A stretch of 46,017 bases of DNA from NCBI GenBank assembly GCA_021604865.1, contig BQJU01000056.1, forward strand, positions 1-46,017, in the 5' to 3' direction. The translations under genes were made by a program, and so were the position numbers. This stretch comes from Saprospiraceae bacterium (GTDB taxonomy: Bacteria; Bacteroidota; Bacteroidia; Chitinophagales; Saprospiraceae). The notes under the pieces were generated by a model that saw only the letters and a list, made by a program, of their open reading frames with translations, was not told the origin of the DNA and ran no database searches. Positions 15,943 to 25,418 of this stretch are shown here, one piece after another; the first letter of the stretch is position 1, and each line of letters starts with the position of its first letter.

Positions 15943-17793
15943 ATGATCCAAAAATTTGTTCTTACCATTGCCTGTTTGCTGGTTATCCTAATTAGTCTTC
16001 ACGGACAGTGTTGGACAACTGCTTATAGTGAAGGGAATGGAAATGCTTTTACGGATATTTATTTTTCAACAGATTCAATAGGATGGATATCCGAAGGGAT
16101 AACGGGCACAGGGCTATACACTTCTTTGGATAGTGGTAGAACATGGGCCCCTTACGCAGCAGGTGAACTAAATAGGGGCTCTAGTATCTTTTTCTTAGAT
16201 GAAGAGAATGGGTGGGTTACACACTCATCTCGTACAATTTTTAAAACATCCAATGGAGGCGAAACCTGGGAGGAATTTGATTTTTCAACTGATGATACAA
16301 GAACTCCGTATGATATCAAGTTTGCTAATGTTGATACTGGGTATATGGTTTCTAACTACGCCAGAGTTTATCGCTCAGTTGACGGAGGGGAAAGTTGGGA
16401 TATTGTTTTTGAAAACGAGGATTGGGAATTAGCTACTTTGGATTTTGTCAATGGTAAGGAAGGCTGGATAGCTGGAAGTATTAGTTCGGGTGGACCGGTT
16501 CGGGTATTACACACCATAGATGCTGGCGAGACCTGGGAAGAACAATTGGCTGCACCTTCTTCTGGCAATGGTTCTTTTGGCCCTAATGTAGACTTACATT
16601 TTCTTAACAATCAGATCGGATGGTTCGTCAATAGAACTAATCTAGTATATAAAACAGAAAACGGAGGGGAAAGCTGGAATAGTTTTTCGATAGCTCAAGG
16701 GGGAAATGCTTATGCAATGCGAATTTTCTTTATAAACGATACTTTGGGCTGGGCAGCTTCAACTGTTTCTAGTTCTATTTATGTTACTACCGATGGTGGA
16801 ATAAGCTGGCATTCTCAGAGTACCGACCCTTATTTTAATGTTGGAAATACCTCTATTTTTATGACCGGGCCTGACAATGGTGTGGCTGCATACTGGCCCT
16901 TAATTAAGCATTACCAAGGCGGTCCCGCCGATTGTGACATCCAACTGATTTCTCCTTCTACAACAACTACCGCTTTGCAACCCGAAATCAAATGGCACAA
17001 AGTTCCTGGTTGTGTTGATGGATACCGCCTGAGCGTGGGGTTGATCCCTGGAGGGACGGAAATCATCGGGCCACTGGATGTGGGGCTAGATACCAGCTAT
17101 TTGCTGCCCTTTGCACTGCTAGAGGATATGGAATACTATGTCAACATTGTGCCTTATAACCATGTGCACGGACTGGCCACCACTTGCGGAGAGCCGTTTG
17201 CTTTCACTTCTGTTTCCTGTCCACCAACCACCCTGATCGATACCAGTTTTTGTGGCCCTCCGTTCGTCTGGGCCGATACTTCATTTGAAGAGGCGGGAAC
17301 TTACCTGTTTGAGTACATGACCCCACTGGGTTGCGATAGTGTTGTAGTCTTGGCTTTGACTCATGAAGACGATATCTATACCGAAATAGACACAGCTTTA
17401 ACAATCGGTCAACCTTACAATGGCATAGTTTATGAAAGCGATACACTACTTACCGAAATATATGCCGCCGACAATGGCTGCGATAGCATTGTGCAAATAC
17501 AACTCACCATCATCACCCGAACACAAGAACCCGATTTCATTTCACAGTGGCAGGTATTTCCCAACCCTACCGATTCTGAATTGTGGTTTCGCTTTTCCAG
17601 CAGGCTGACAACGGTCGCCGCTTTAAAGCTCTACGATGCGCAAGGAAGGCAGGTATTTACCACAGATTTATCCCTGCACTCCGGCGAGAATAATTACCAG
17701 TTGAAGGCTATTCGCGATTGGCCAGTTGGATTATATTGGTATCAGTTGGATACGGAGGAGGGGAGGTTGAGTGGGAAAGTATTGAAGCAGTAA
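15943..17793 (+). CDS. Secreted Ycf48/BNR-repeat protein with T9SS tail
   Basis: 616 residues. Signal peptide ends ISLHGQ. Residues ~25-330 are six to seven beta-propeller blades of the Ycf48/BNR type, each carrying a T.DGG..W or NGG.TW signature (SLDSGRTWAP, SNGGETWEEF, VDGGESWDIV, IDAGETWEEQ, ENGGESWNSF, TDGGISWHS). Residues ~330-425 resemble a fibronectin-like fold (IKWHKVPGCVDGYRLSVG). Two short Cys-containing repeats follow (GCDSVVVLALT, GCDSIVQIQLT). The C-terminus is a T9SS sorting domain (VFPNPTDSELWF ... LSGKVLKQ). The tail resembles that of the upstream gene, so the two probably share the same sorting path. The 3' end overlaps a convergent minus-strand gene by 52 bp. Confidence 0.85.
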   Translation: MIQKFVLTIACLLVILISLHGQCWTTAYSEGNGNAFTDIYFSTDSIGWISEGITGTGLYTSLDSGRTWAPYAAGELNRGSSIFFLDEENGWVTHSSRTIFKTSNGGETWEEFDFSTDDTRTPYDIKFANVDTGYMVSNYARVYRSVDGGESWDIVFENEDWELATLDFVNGKEGWIAGSISSGGPVRVLHTIDAGETWEEQLAAPSSGNGSFGPNVDLHFLNNQIGWFVNRTNLVYKTENGGESWNSFSIAQGGNAYAMRIFFINDTLGWAASTVSSSIYVTTDGGISWHSQSTDPYFNVGNTSIFMTGPDNGVAAYWPLIKHYQGGPADCDIQLISPSTTTTALQPEIKWHKVPGCVDGYRLSVGLIPGGTEIIGPLDVGLDTSYLLPFALLEDMEYYVNIVPYNHVHGLATTCGEPFAFTSVSCPPTTLIDTSFCGPPFVWADTSFEEAGTYLFEYMTPLGCDSVVVLALTHEDDIYTEIDTALTIGQPYNGIVYESDTLLTEIYAADNGCDSIVQIQLTIITRTQEPDFISQWQVFPNPTDSELWFRFSSRLTTVAALKLYDAQGRQVFTTDLSLHSGENNYQLKAIRDWPVGLYWYQLDTEEGRLSGKVLKQ

Positions 17794-18128
17794 GCCAAAT
17801 ATGGTGTATGCCATCCAAATTTCAATACTGCCAGGCTATAGTTCATCCAATTGGAAAATCTTTGAATGGCCACTCTCCGCTCATTATCGGTTGCGGTACT
17901 AAGAAGGTTATGTTGTCCAAAACATTTCTGAGCAGCTTTAAGAACTTTTAATAGTTCTGGAGCAGCACAGAATAACTGAGCAATATTTTCCTGCTGCTTC
18001 ATTGGAATGTGCTCAATTGTATCTGCAAGCTTCTCACCGACTTCATTAAAGATTTCGAATGCTGGAATCTCGATGGGTTGATCATCCTGTGTCGTATATG
18101 GTGAATATTCATAGTAAAATTTTGTCAT
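17742..18128 (-). CDS. Small hypothetical protein with phage-type AAPELL motif
   Basis: 128 residues, no signal peptide. The segment ENIAQLFCAAPELLKVLKAA matches the helical AAPELLEAL motif common in small proteins of phages and integrated elements, which have no known function. The start MTKFYYEYSP is the first ATG. Its last 17 codons overlap the 3' end of the convergent BNR gene by 52 bp. There is no phage gene nearby, so it may be a stray from a lost element. Confidence 0.6.
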   Translation of the reverse strand: MTKFYYEYSPYTTQDDQPIEIPAFEIFNEVGEKLADTIEHIPMKQQENIAQLFCAAPELLKVLKAAQKCFGQHNLLSTATDNERRVAIQRFSNWMNYSLAVLKFGWHTPYLAYCFNTFPLNLPSSVSN

Positions 18129-18305
18129 CGAATTGCCTTTCTTTGCTGTGTATTGCTGCCCTCTTAGCCGGAGAAAAACACGAAATGTACGTTTCGATTT
18201 TGGGGGAAGTGGACACTATAACAGTCCCTGTAAATAGTTTGTCTGAACCAGCCAGGTAGTATAGGTTATTACTGTCTATCAACTGATCAATATCAACAGG
18301 TGGCG

Positions 18306-18358
18306 TCTTGGGTGGGGCTCAGATGATGGATTAGCAGGGTTTTGATACCCACCCAAGA
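18306..18358. terminator. Inverted repeat between convergent transcripts
   Basis: TCTTGGGTGGG (18306-18316) pairs with CCCACCCAAGA (18348-18358). A TTTTT run begins eight bases after the right arm, which suits the plus-strand direction. The GGGTGGG/CCCACCC arms also occur in the hairpin that precedes the paralogous gene at 45309. Confidence 0.5.
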
Positions 18359-18382
18359 TCGCTTTTTCAAATTATTTTCGAC

Positions 18383-21300
18383 CTACTGGCCGGCTTTCAA
18401 CAGTTTTTTCACCTGGCGGTATTCCCCGGAAATCACCTCGATAAAATAGGTGCCCGAAGAAAGTTGATTCATGTCCAGCTTTTTGGGTAGATGAGCGGCT
18501 GCTTCGATGCGATTTTGCAGAATCACCTGACCTACCTGATTGTACATGCGAATCTCTACTTCCTGGTCTGCGAAGTTGCTCAGGTCTACTTGCAGTTCGC
18601 TAGTCACCGGATTGGGGAAAAACGAGAAATCCTGCGCGTGGGTAATTTCCGGTACATTATTATCCGTGTCCGGAATTTGCAAATTAGCGTTGTTATATTC
18701 GTTGACTTCCACATTGTCAAAACTAGCAACGACATTGCCGGCATTGTAATTAGTGACTACCAGGCCAGCCTGAATACAGGCATTCATCGGTACATTGGCC
18801 GTCATTACAACCTGCCAGTTGACGCCATTGGTTGAGGCATATCCCACAAACTGATTACCCGTTCGTACGATCCTTAACCAGGTAGCTTGTGGGCGGAAGA
18901 ATTGTGCCGGATAAGCGACACCATTAGTGGTTGTCCGAACAGCTCTGCGAACGAAATTGCTCAGGTTGACCAGTAGTTCTACCTTTTTCGAACCTGGCGC
19001 TTCAGATTCACGCATGGAAATACCTGCCCAACCCTGTCCCTGTGGGTTGATGGAAGCAACATGAGCTATGATTTCACCATCACCACAGAGTTCAGCCTTG
19101 ACATAGGCCGCATTGTCCTGGTTGAAATTGGTGGTATAACAACCGTCACTTTCCAGGGTAAAGGTCTCGGATGGAATATCATAACTAGCTTCATTGCTGT
19201 CTTCACAACCAATGCCATCGTCCCCAAAATCCATGAAGCCACAAGGTAGGCCATCTACTTTGATCGTTGTGGTACAAGTAGAAGGGTTGCCATTGACATC
19301 CATTACCGTTATAGCCACTTCTACATCTGTTCCAAGCTGATCACAGGTGATGACAAGAGGAGAATAAGTAGTTCCAGCCAGACCACAGGCGTCGGTAGCA
19401 CTGAAGTCGATAGCGGGTACAACATCCATTTCGTCCTCGCCATTGAAAATGGCAAATTGGCCCTCACATTCGGTGATGGTGGGCGGAACATTGTCTTCAA
19501 CGGTTGCCGTAGCGGTACAGTTGCTGGAATTGCCATTCACATCAGTAACGGTAATGGTGACTGTATTGGTTCCCTTATCATCACAGGTGAATGAACCAGG
19601 TGTTGTTAAAGTCAGGCCAGCTACACCACAGGCATCATTGGAGCCATTATCCACCGCTTCGGCCGTGGTAGAACCATTACCGGCAGCATCGAGCTGAACA
19701 GTAACATCCTGACACAAAGCAGTAGGGGCTACCCTATCTTCTATGGTGATCGTAGCCGTACAATTATCCGATTGATTTTTAATATCCGTGATGGTGTAGG
19801 TTACCGTATTTATTCCCACATCACCACAATTGAAGACATCAGATGTAACGGTCTCGGATAGTAGTCCACAATCGGCAGTACTTCCGGCACCGACCTGAGC
19901 GGCAGTAACAGAGGCGTCGCCATTGGCATCCAGTTGAACCGTCAAATCGTTGCAAACTGCAGCCGGCGGGTCACAACAGAAGCTGTTCGGATCGGCAACG
20001 GTGACCGTGGCTGTACAATTATCGGTTTGATTATTCGAATCATCCGTCACGGTTAAAGTTACCGTTTGGGTTCCTAAATCATCGCAGGTAAAACCATTGG
20101 GCGCCACACTCAGGCTGAAGGTTCCACATGCTGTGGATGAGCCTCCATCGACCAGGGCTGCTGCAAAGGAAGTGGTTCCGGCACTGGTCAGGTTAAGGGT
20201 GATGTCCTGGCAAACGGCAATGGGTGGCTGATTGTCTTCTACCGTCACATTGGCGGTACAGGTGTTGGAATTGCCATTGTTGTCTGTTACAGTAAGGGTG
20301 GAAGTATTCGCTCCGACATCTGTACAATCAAAAGTATTTGGATTAGCCGAAAGGCTGGCAATACCACAGGCGTCGGTGGAACCACCGTCAATATCGCTGC
20401 CGGTGATGGAGGCGTTGCCGGTGGCGTCCAACTGAACAGTGATGTCCTGACAAATGGCGTCAGGGGCTACATTGTCTTCAATGGTCAGCGTAATATTGCA
20501 GGTGGTCTGATTGCCATTCACATCATTTTTGAAGATCGTGATCGGAAAATCACCCACCTGGGCACAGGTAAAGTTGCCAGGTCCGGTTCTGAAAACTCCA
20601 CCTTGCAGCGCACAGTTGTCGGACTGGCTGACCAAAGCGGGACCATCAACAAATACATTAAATACTTTATTACCGGTGGCATCCAGCTGGATGGTCACAT
20701 CCTGACAAGTGATCACTGGTGGAAGCTTATCTTCTACGGTAACCGTTGCCGTACAGGTATTTTGATTGCCATTGCCATCGCCAACCGTCAAGGTCACCGT
20801 ATTGTCACCCACATCCGTACAGTTAAACACATCGGGTGTTACACTCAGCGATTGTAAACCGCAGGGAGCTGTACTGTTATTGTCTACATCTGCTGGAAGT
20901 AAGGTTCCACTACCGCTCCCATCAAGCTGGACCGTAGCGGATTTACATTGCGCTGTTGGTGCAGCACAAGGTACACAGGAAAAGGTCGCCGACCAGCCTG
21001 GTTTGACTACTGAGCCATCTGCGGAAAAATAGAAGGTCAAACAACCGCTGGAGTGCGTGGAGGTCCGCGTACCCGGATTATTGGTCCCCCAGAAAACCCC
21101 CATGACGTTGGGCTCTGTATGGGATCTACCAGTATAGTCGTTCCGATTAATGATCAGCAGGGAGTCGAATCCGGCTTCTATGTTGAAACTGGTAAAAGTG
21201 ACTTGTACCCTATCACCCGGGGTATTCGGGCAGACAATGTACTTGGTCTTTTGATTATTGGGATAATTGCCAGAACCCCCGTGATCAACAAAAGTGCCGC

Positions 21301-21961
21301 AACAGGTATTGGTTGAACTCACTACGTTGACCCCCGATGGCATGACCAGATCAGGCTCATCGTCATCCAGGCCATTACAGTTTTCGTCAATGCCATTGCA
21401 AAATATTTCACTAGCTCCTGGATTTATGGTTGCATCACCATCATTACAATCCGTCCCCCCACAGGCGATATCATCAAATCCATCCTCGTCTGCATCAGTG
21501 CAGGCTGGCACACAGGAAAAAGTAGCCGACCAGCCTGGGAAAACTACTGAACCATCCGAAGAAAAATAGAAGGTCAAACAACCGCTGGCGTGCGTGGAGG
21601 TCCGCGTACCCGGATTGTTGGTGCCCCAGAAAACACCAATGACGTTTGGTTCTGTATGTGACCTTCCAGTATAGTTGTCTCGATCAATGATCAGCAGGGA
21701 GTCGAATCCGGCTTCTATCCTGAAATTGGTAAAAGTGACCTGCACCTTATTGCCTGGAGTATCAGGGCAGATAATGTACTTGGTTTTCTGGTTAGTGGAG
21801 TAATTGCCAGAACCGCCGTTATCAACAAAAGTGCCACTACAAGTTGTGGCCGAAGCAGTGACATTAAGGCCAGATGGCATGGTAAACGTTTGTCCAAAAC
21901 TGGTTTGAAAATGGATAAAACAGAATAGGAAAACAATCCCAAAGTAGCGGTTTTGTGTCAT
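18383..21961 (-). CDS. Large secreted adhesin-like protein: CUB-MopE-CUB, seven HYR-like repeats, DUF1349-like module, T9SS tail
   Basis: 1192 residues with signal peptide ending QTSFGQ. Order: CUB-like domain (~25-150); MopE-type Ca-binding motif (DADEDGFDDIACGGTDCND...NGIDENCNG, ~153-200); a second, near-duplicate CUB-like domain (~205-332); seven HYR/Ig-like repeats of ~80 residues each starting CQDVTVQLDATG or similar and ending TCTATVTVEDN (~335-920); a DUF1349/concanavalin-like module (GDGEIIAHV...FVRRAVRTTTNG, ~955-1110); T9SS sorting domain (FFPNPVTSELQV...KKLLKAGQ). This build fits a surface adhesin or matrix protein. Its C-terminal ~235 residues are nearly identical to those encoded at 45309-46017. 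Confidence 0.92.
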   Translation of the reverse strand: MTQNRYFGIVFLFCFIHFQTSFGQTFTMPSGLNVTASATTCSGTFVDNGGSGNYSTNQKTKYIICPDTPGNKVQVTFTNFRIEAGFDSLLIIDRDNYTGRSHTEPNVIGVFWGTNNPGTRTSTHASGCLTFYFSSDGSVVFPGWSATFSCVPACTDADEDGFDDIACGGTDCNDGDATINPGASEIFCNGIDENCNGLDDDEPDLVMPSGVNVVSSTNTCCGTFVDHGGSGNYPNNQKTKYIVCPNTPGDRVQVTFTSFNIEAGFDSLLIINRNDYTGRSHTEPNVMGVFWGTNNPGTRTSTHSSGCLTFYFSADGSVVKPGWSATFSCVPCAAPTAQCKSATVQLDGSGSGTLLPADVDNNSTAPCGLQSLSVTPDVFNCTDVGDNTVTLTVGDGNGNQNTCTATVTVEDKLPPVITCQDVTIQLDATGNKVFNVFVDGPALVSQSDNCALQGGVFRTGPGNFTCAQVGDFPITIFKNDVNGNQTTCNITLTIEDNVAPDAICQDITVQLDATGNASITGSDIDGGSTDACGIASLSANPNTFDCTDVGANTSTLTVTDNNGNSNTCTANVTVEDNQPPIAVCQDITLNLTSAGTTSFAAALVDGGSSTACGTFSLSVAPNGFTCDDLGTQTVTLTVTDDSNNQTDNCTATVTVADPNSFCCDPPAAVCNDLTVQLDANGDASVTAAQVGAGSTADCGLLSETVTSDVFNCGDVGINTVTYTITDIKNQSDNCTATITIEDRVAPTALCQDVTVQLDAAGNGSTTAEAVDNGSNDACGVAGLTLTTPGSFTCDDKGTNTVTITVTDVNGNSSNCTATATVEDNVPPTITECEGQFAIFNGEDEMDVVPAIDFSATDACGLAGTTYSPLVITCDQLGTDVEVAITVMDVNGNPSTCTTTIKVDGLPCGFMDFGDDGIGCEDSNEASYDIPSETFTLESDGCYTTNFNQDNAAYVKAELCGDGEIIAHVASINPQGQGWAGISMRESEAPGSKKVELLVNLSNFVRRAVRTTTNGVAYPAQFFRPQATWLRIVRTGNQFVGYASTNGVNWQVVMTANVPMNACIQAGLVVTNYNAGNVVASFDNVEVNEYNNANLQIPDTDNNVPEITHAQDFSFFPNPVTSELQVDLSNFADQEVEIRMYNQVGQVILQNRIEAAAHLPKKLDMNQLSSGTYFIEVISGEYRQVKKLLKAGQ

Positions 21962-22106
21962 GATTCACAGATTATCAAGAATTTAGAAAATGGCAGGGGG
22001 ATTTAAAAAGGAGGGCGGGCGGAAGATAGTTAAATTTTGCACGACTTTCTTGCATAACCCAGCATTATTTGGTATTGACTGTAAAACGATCCAAACATGC
22101 TCTCAT

Positions 22107-22176
22107 AGTACAACCCTTGTGATCACAAGCTATTCCCTCCTATTGCTAGAGCATTTGCAGGTGTGATGTTAGATTG
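22107..22176 (+). repeat. Dispersed 70-bp repeat, copy 2
   Basis: A gap-free match to 13432-13501 (60 of 70 positions), from AGTACAACCC to ATGTTAGATTG. Flanking sequences do not match, so the repeat ends are sharp. Confidence 0.75.
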
Positions 22177-22597
22177 CCTCCATGGTTGCGGGCGCACAAA
22201 CAGAATTACTGTAATTTGGAAACAACTCAATTTTCACTTGAAAGTATAGATTTAGTTGTGGTAATTCTTATATGCAATTAATTGTATTACAGATAATTGA
22301 ATGATTTTTTGATATAAAAAACTGTGGTAAGACCCGAAAAATGTCTTTTGAAAAATAAAAGTAAAAGTGTATGTTTGAGCCATAAATGATTTTAGCACAT
22401 ACTTCTCCAAATTGTCTGATTTGTAACAACTTGATTATTAGATAAATACTCAGGTTGTCTTCCGTCCCGAAAAATATGCTCTTGCAATTCCTGCAAGGGT
22501 GTCATTGTACTGATTTAGGCTTGTTTCTTAAAAATAACTCCCCCCAATTTTTCTGATGGTAGGACCGTCAGATCATATAATCCACAAGGTCTTAATT

Positions 22598-22634
22598 TAT
22601 TAGTGCGGCATCTATGATCGAGGCCGCACTAATA
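22598..22634 (+). promoter_or_regulatory. Perfect 12-bp inverted repeat upstream of the LamG/HYR gene
   Basis: TATTAGTGCGGC (22598-22609) pairs without mismatch with GCCGCACTAATA (22623-22634), loop of 13 bases, about 88 bases before the start codon. No T-run follows, so an operator or 5'-UTR hairpin fits better than a terminator. Confidence 0.5.
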
Positions 22635-22721
22635 TTATTGTATAGTGCATAACTATACCTTGTTGTATATTGGATCAAATCAGAATAAACTCAATTTTTT
22701 AAAACAATAATATTCCTGCAA

Positions 22722-24737
22722 ATGAAAATTTTTAACACATTACTACTAATGGCCCTTTTAACGACCGGAAGTTACCTTTCTGGATATGGACAAGGGCCTA
22801 GTATTTCTTGTCCAGGCACAATTTATGTCAACACCGATCCAGGTCAATGCGGAGCAATGGTCGATTATACCATTGAGGCAACTGGCGGACCCACTGGTGA
22901 TTTGCCTGCCTTTTACCCCTTATACGATGACCTGGTAGACGAGTTGGGCAATGCCAATAATGGGTATGTAAGCGGTAGCATAACCCCTCCTTCTCCTGGA
23001 AACCCTATTTGTATTCCTGAGGATGTCACTTACACTAGTTCCTTTTCAACCCCATCATTTCAAAGTATGGACGGTACGGGGTTTAAATTTAGTGCTGAAT
23101 TTAAACTGAATGGATTTACGACTAATACCTTTTCTGGAGATCCCATCCTGATGATGAGCATAAGTTTCCGTTGGATAGGGATCTTTACCAATCCTGACGG
23201 TAAAATAGGTATTGCTTATCTGAATTCGAATTATATCCCTTCCAACACTACCGTTAATCTGGATGAATGGTATAAAGTAGAATTGGTATATGATAATGGG
23301 ACTGCCTACTTGTATCTGGATGATGTTCTTATCCTAACGCACGTTATCGGTGTTTTGGAATATCCAGGATATTCTTTTGAGGATAATTTATATGCTACGA
23401 ACCTTGTAACCGGGAACGGAGCTACCGGAACTCATTTAAATGGATGTATACGAAACGTAGCAGTTTCCAATCTAAATGATGATGGCGGTTCCGGCGGTGG
23501 AATGGTTAACGTTACCGATAATGCCCCAGAGGTTTTTCCGGTAGGTTATACTTATGTTACGGCTACGGCTACAGATGAGTCCAATAATTCCGCTTCTTGT
23601 TCTTTTTATGTGGCCATTACTGACAACCAGGCTCCTACTGCTGTTTGTGAAAATACGACTGTTCAAATACGACCAAGTGGTTATTATAGTTTTACCGATG
23701 ATGATCTACTAGACTACGATCAAACTACCGATAATTGCGACAATTTCTACATTTCTAATGCCAGTAGCTACGCTGTGGATTGTGACGATGTGGGAACGAC
23801 TATTCCTGTCACTGTAACGGTGTCTGACTACAATGGCAATTCCTCCAACTGTACCGCTTCGATTACCGTTGAGGAGGGTACCGAACTGCCTGGTGGTTGG
23901 AATCATGCTGATATCGGAACGGCAACTGGCGACGCCGAATATGCCCCTTGTGCCGAAGATACTCCCTGGACTGTAGCATCCAACGGTCCATCTTTCGGAC
24001 CTCAGGACAAGCTGCACTATGCCTGGAAAAGCCTTTGCGGAGATGGAGAGATCATTGCCAGGGTTGAGCAAGTCACCAATATTGGCTGGGCAGGGCTGAT
24101 GATGCGGGAGAACAGCAGCGCCGGTTCCCGGATGGTCCGATTAAAGACACAGTTGAGCAACTTTGTGCGCCGGGAAGTCCGTGCCTCGCCGAACGGCATG
24201 ATCAATAGCAAACAATTATTTGCTATGGGACGTACCTGGCTGCGTCTGGTCAAACAAGGCGATTTTTACACAGGATATACCTCTCATAACGGTACCAATT
24301 GGACGTTTTCCTTCTACATCTATAACCCAATGGGCACCTGTGTACAGGTAGGCCTGATGGCGGAAGGCATCAATCCCAACGCTACTGCGGTAGCCACTTT
24401 CGACAATGTTGCGGTAATCGGTGGCGCACTGCCTCTGGAAAGTCCGGCAGTTGGTGTGGAATTCGGGGATGTCCATTCCGAATCTCTGGCAGACGTGAGC
24501 CTTTATCCAAACCCGGCAAGAGAGGAAGTTCACATAGATCTGAAAAACTTCAGTGAAGAAGACCTCGCCTTGAGCATGGTCAATAGCCTTGGGCAGGTGG
24601 TTCGCCAGGAGAGATTACAACAGGTAGCAACAACGCTACATACCATTCAGGTTTCCGATCTGGTGCCCGGCCTTTATTTCATTAGGCTGGAACGCTCCAA
24701 CGGAGAAGTGATCAGCAAACGACTGATTGTCCAATAA
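22722..24737 (+). CDS. Secreted protein with a LamG domain nested in a HYR domain, DUF1349-like module and T9SS tail
   Basis: 671 residues; signal peptide MKIFNTLLLMALLTTGSYLS and cleavage near GYGQ. Residues ~28-50 (ISCPGTIYVNTDPGQCGAMV) are the first strands of a HYR domain. A LamG/concanavalin-like domain follows (~60-260, with DEWYKVELVYDNGTAYLYLDD). HYR then resumes at ~265 (MVNVTDNAPEVFPVGYTYVTA...SFYVAITDNQAP). A second HYR-like repeat (~303-385), a DUF1349-like module (~400-560, GEIIARVEQVTNIGWAGLMMRE), and a T9SS sorting domain (YPNPAREEVHIDL...SKRLIVQ) complete it. The DUF1349-like module is a diverged relative of those in the 18383 and 45309 genes. Likely surface-exposed; ligand unknown. 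Confidence 0.9.
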   Translation: MKIFNTLLLMALLTTGSYLSGYGQGPSISCPGTIYVNTDPGQCGAMVDYTIEATGGPTGDLPAFYPLYDDLVDELGNANNGYVSGSITPPSPGNPICIPEDVTYTSSFSTPSFQSMDGTGFKFSAEFKLNGFTTNTFSGDPILMMSISFRWIGIFTNPDGKIGIAYLNSNYIPSNTTVNLDEWYKVELVYDNGTAYLYLDDVLILTHVIGVLEYPGYSFEDNLYATNLVTGNGATGTHLNGCIRNVAVSNLNDDGGSGGGMVNVTDNAPEVFPVGYTYVTATATDESNNSASCSFYVAITDNQAPTAVCENTTVQIRPSGYYSFTDDDLLDYDQTTDNCDNFYISNASSYAVDCDDVGTTIPVTVTVSDYNGNSSNCTASITVEEGTELPGGWNHADIGTATGDAEYAPCAEDTPWTVASNGPSFGPQDKLHYAWKSLCGDGEIIARVEQVTNIGWAGLMMRENSSAGSRMVRLKTQLSNFVRREVRASPNGMINSKQLFAMGRTWLRLVKQGDFYTGYTSHNGTNWTFSFYIYNPMGTCVQVGLMAEGINPNATAVATFDNVAVIGGALPLESPAVGVEFGDVHSESLADVSLYPNPAREEVHIDLKNFSEEDLALSMVNSLGQVVRQERLQQVATTLHTIQVSDLVPGLYFIRLERSNGEVISKRLIVQ

Positions 24738-24762
24738 AAAAGCATTTTAGTGGAAAGACATC

Positions 24763-24800
24763 CGCCCGGGTTAGACCTGATCTAATCCGGGCGTTGTTTT
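24763..24800 (+). terminator. Intrinsic terminator after the LamG/HYR gene
   Basis: CGCCCGGGTTAGA (24763-24775) pairs with TCTAATCCGGGCG (24781-24793) with one G-T, a 5-base loop, then TTGTTTT. Confidence 0.85.
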
Positions 24801-24851
24801 CTCTCTGCATTTTGAAGTTCCGTTTCCGGATGTTTCATCTCCGCCTCATGA

Positions 24852-25064
24852 ACCTCTAACAGAAACTTTGCTACTTTCGATGACGGTGTATTTATCAATC
24901 AACCCAAAACGCTCGGTGATCTCTCTTTTGTTGGTTTTGAAAATTACGCAGGAGAAACTAATCCAGGAAGAATCGGAGAACTCATGGAAGAGCTTGGCCA
25001 GGGCTTATTTGGCCACAGGGCTCGGCAGTTGTATGAGTTGAGCCAGACGTTTCAGAAAGTGTAA
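24852..25064 (+). pseudogene. Start-less gene fragment, family not recognised
   Basis: An open frame of 70 codons without a start codon ends in TAA at 25062-25064. Its translation reads like a real protein C-terminus (FDDGVFINQPKTLGDLSFVG, NPGRIGELMEELGQGLFG, RQLYELSQTFQKV). Upstream it meets a TGA at 24849-24851. I take it as the 3' remnant of a gene whose front was deleted. It is too short to name. Confidence 0.5.
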
Positions 25065-25107
25065 TCAACCTCATTGCCACCTCTCATATTTCCCCATTTT
25101 TTTGAAA

Positions 25108-25134
25108 CCTTGCCGGTTTTGGTGAGGCTTTTTT
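25108..25134 (+). terminator. Terminator-like hairpin behind the gene fragment
   Basis: CCTTGCC (25108-25114) pairs with GGTGAGG (25121-25127) using two G-T pairs, followed by CTTTTTT. It is probably the old terminator of the fragment at 24852-25064. The remaining ~280 bp up to the sigma-factor gene show nothing recognisable. Confidence 0.55.
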
Positions 25135-25418
25135 GATGAGAGCAATCTTTTAGTTTTGCAGGTTAAATTGTCTACATCCGGTCTTCAAAGTAAAACCTTT
25201 AAGAGGAAGGTTAATGTCAATAGAAGGATTCAAACGTAGGTTTCCCCGTTACGATCATTTGGTCTCCAGAAAGATATGACTGGACCCTGACAATCAAGAA
25301 GTCTTGTCTAGGGTTGGCCCCTGTTTTAGGGTCTCCATTATATCATATTTCTCGAAATATTTCCGAAAACGCTACCCACAGCTAACTTTTTCTATCTCTA
25401 GTTACGTCATAAGCATGA

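Larger units (their letters stand above)
21962..22721. other. Intergenic region between divergent surface-protein genes
   Basis: It must hold the promoters of both the 18383-21961 gene (minus) and the 22722 gene (plus). It contains the second copy of the 70-bp dispersed repeat and a 12-bp perfect inverted repeat near the plus-strand gene. The rest is AT-rich, with no coding sign. Confidence 0.55.
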
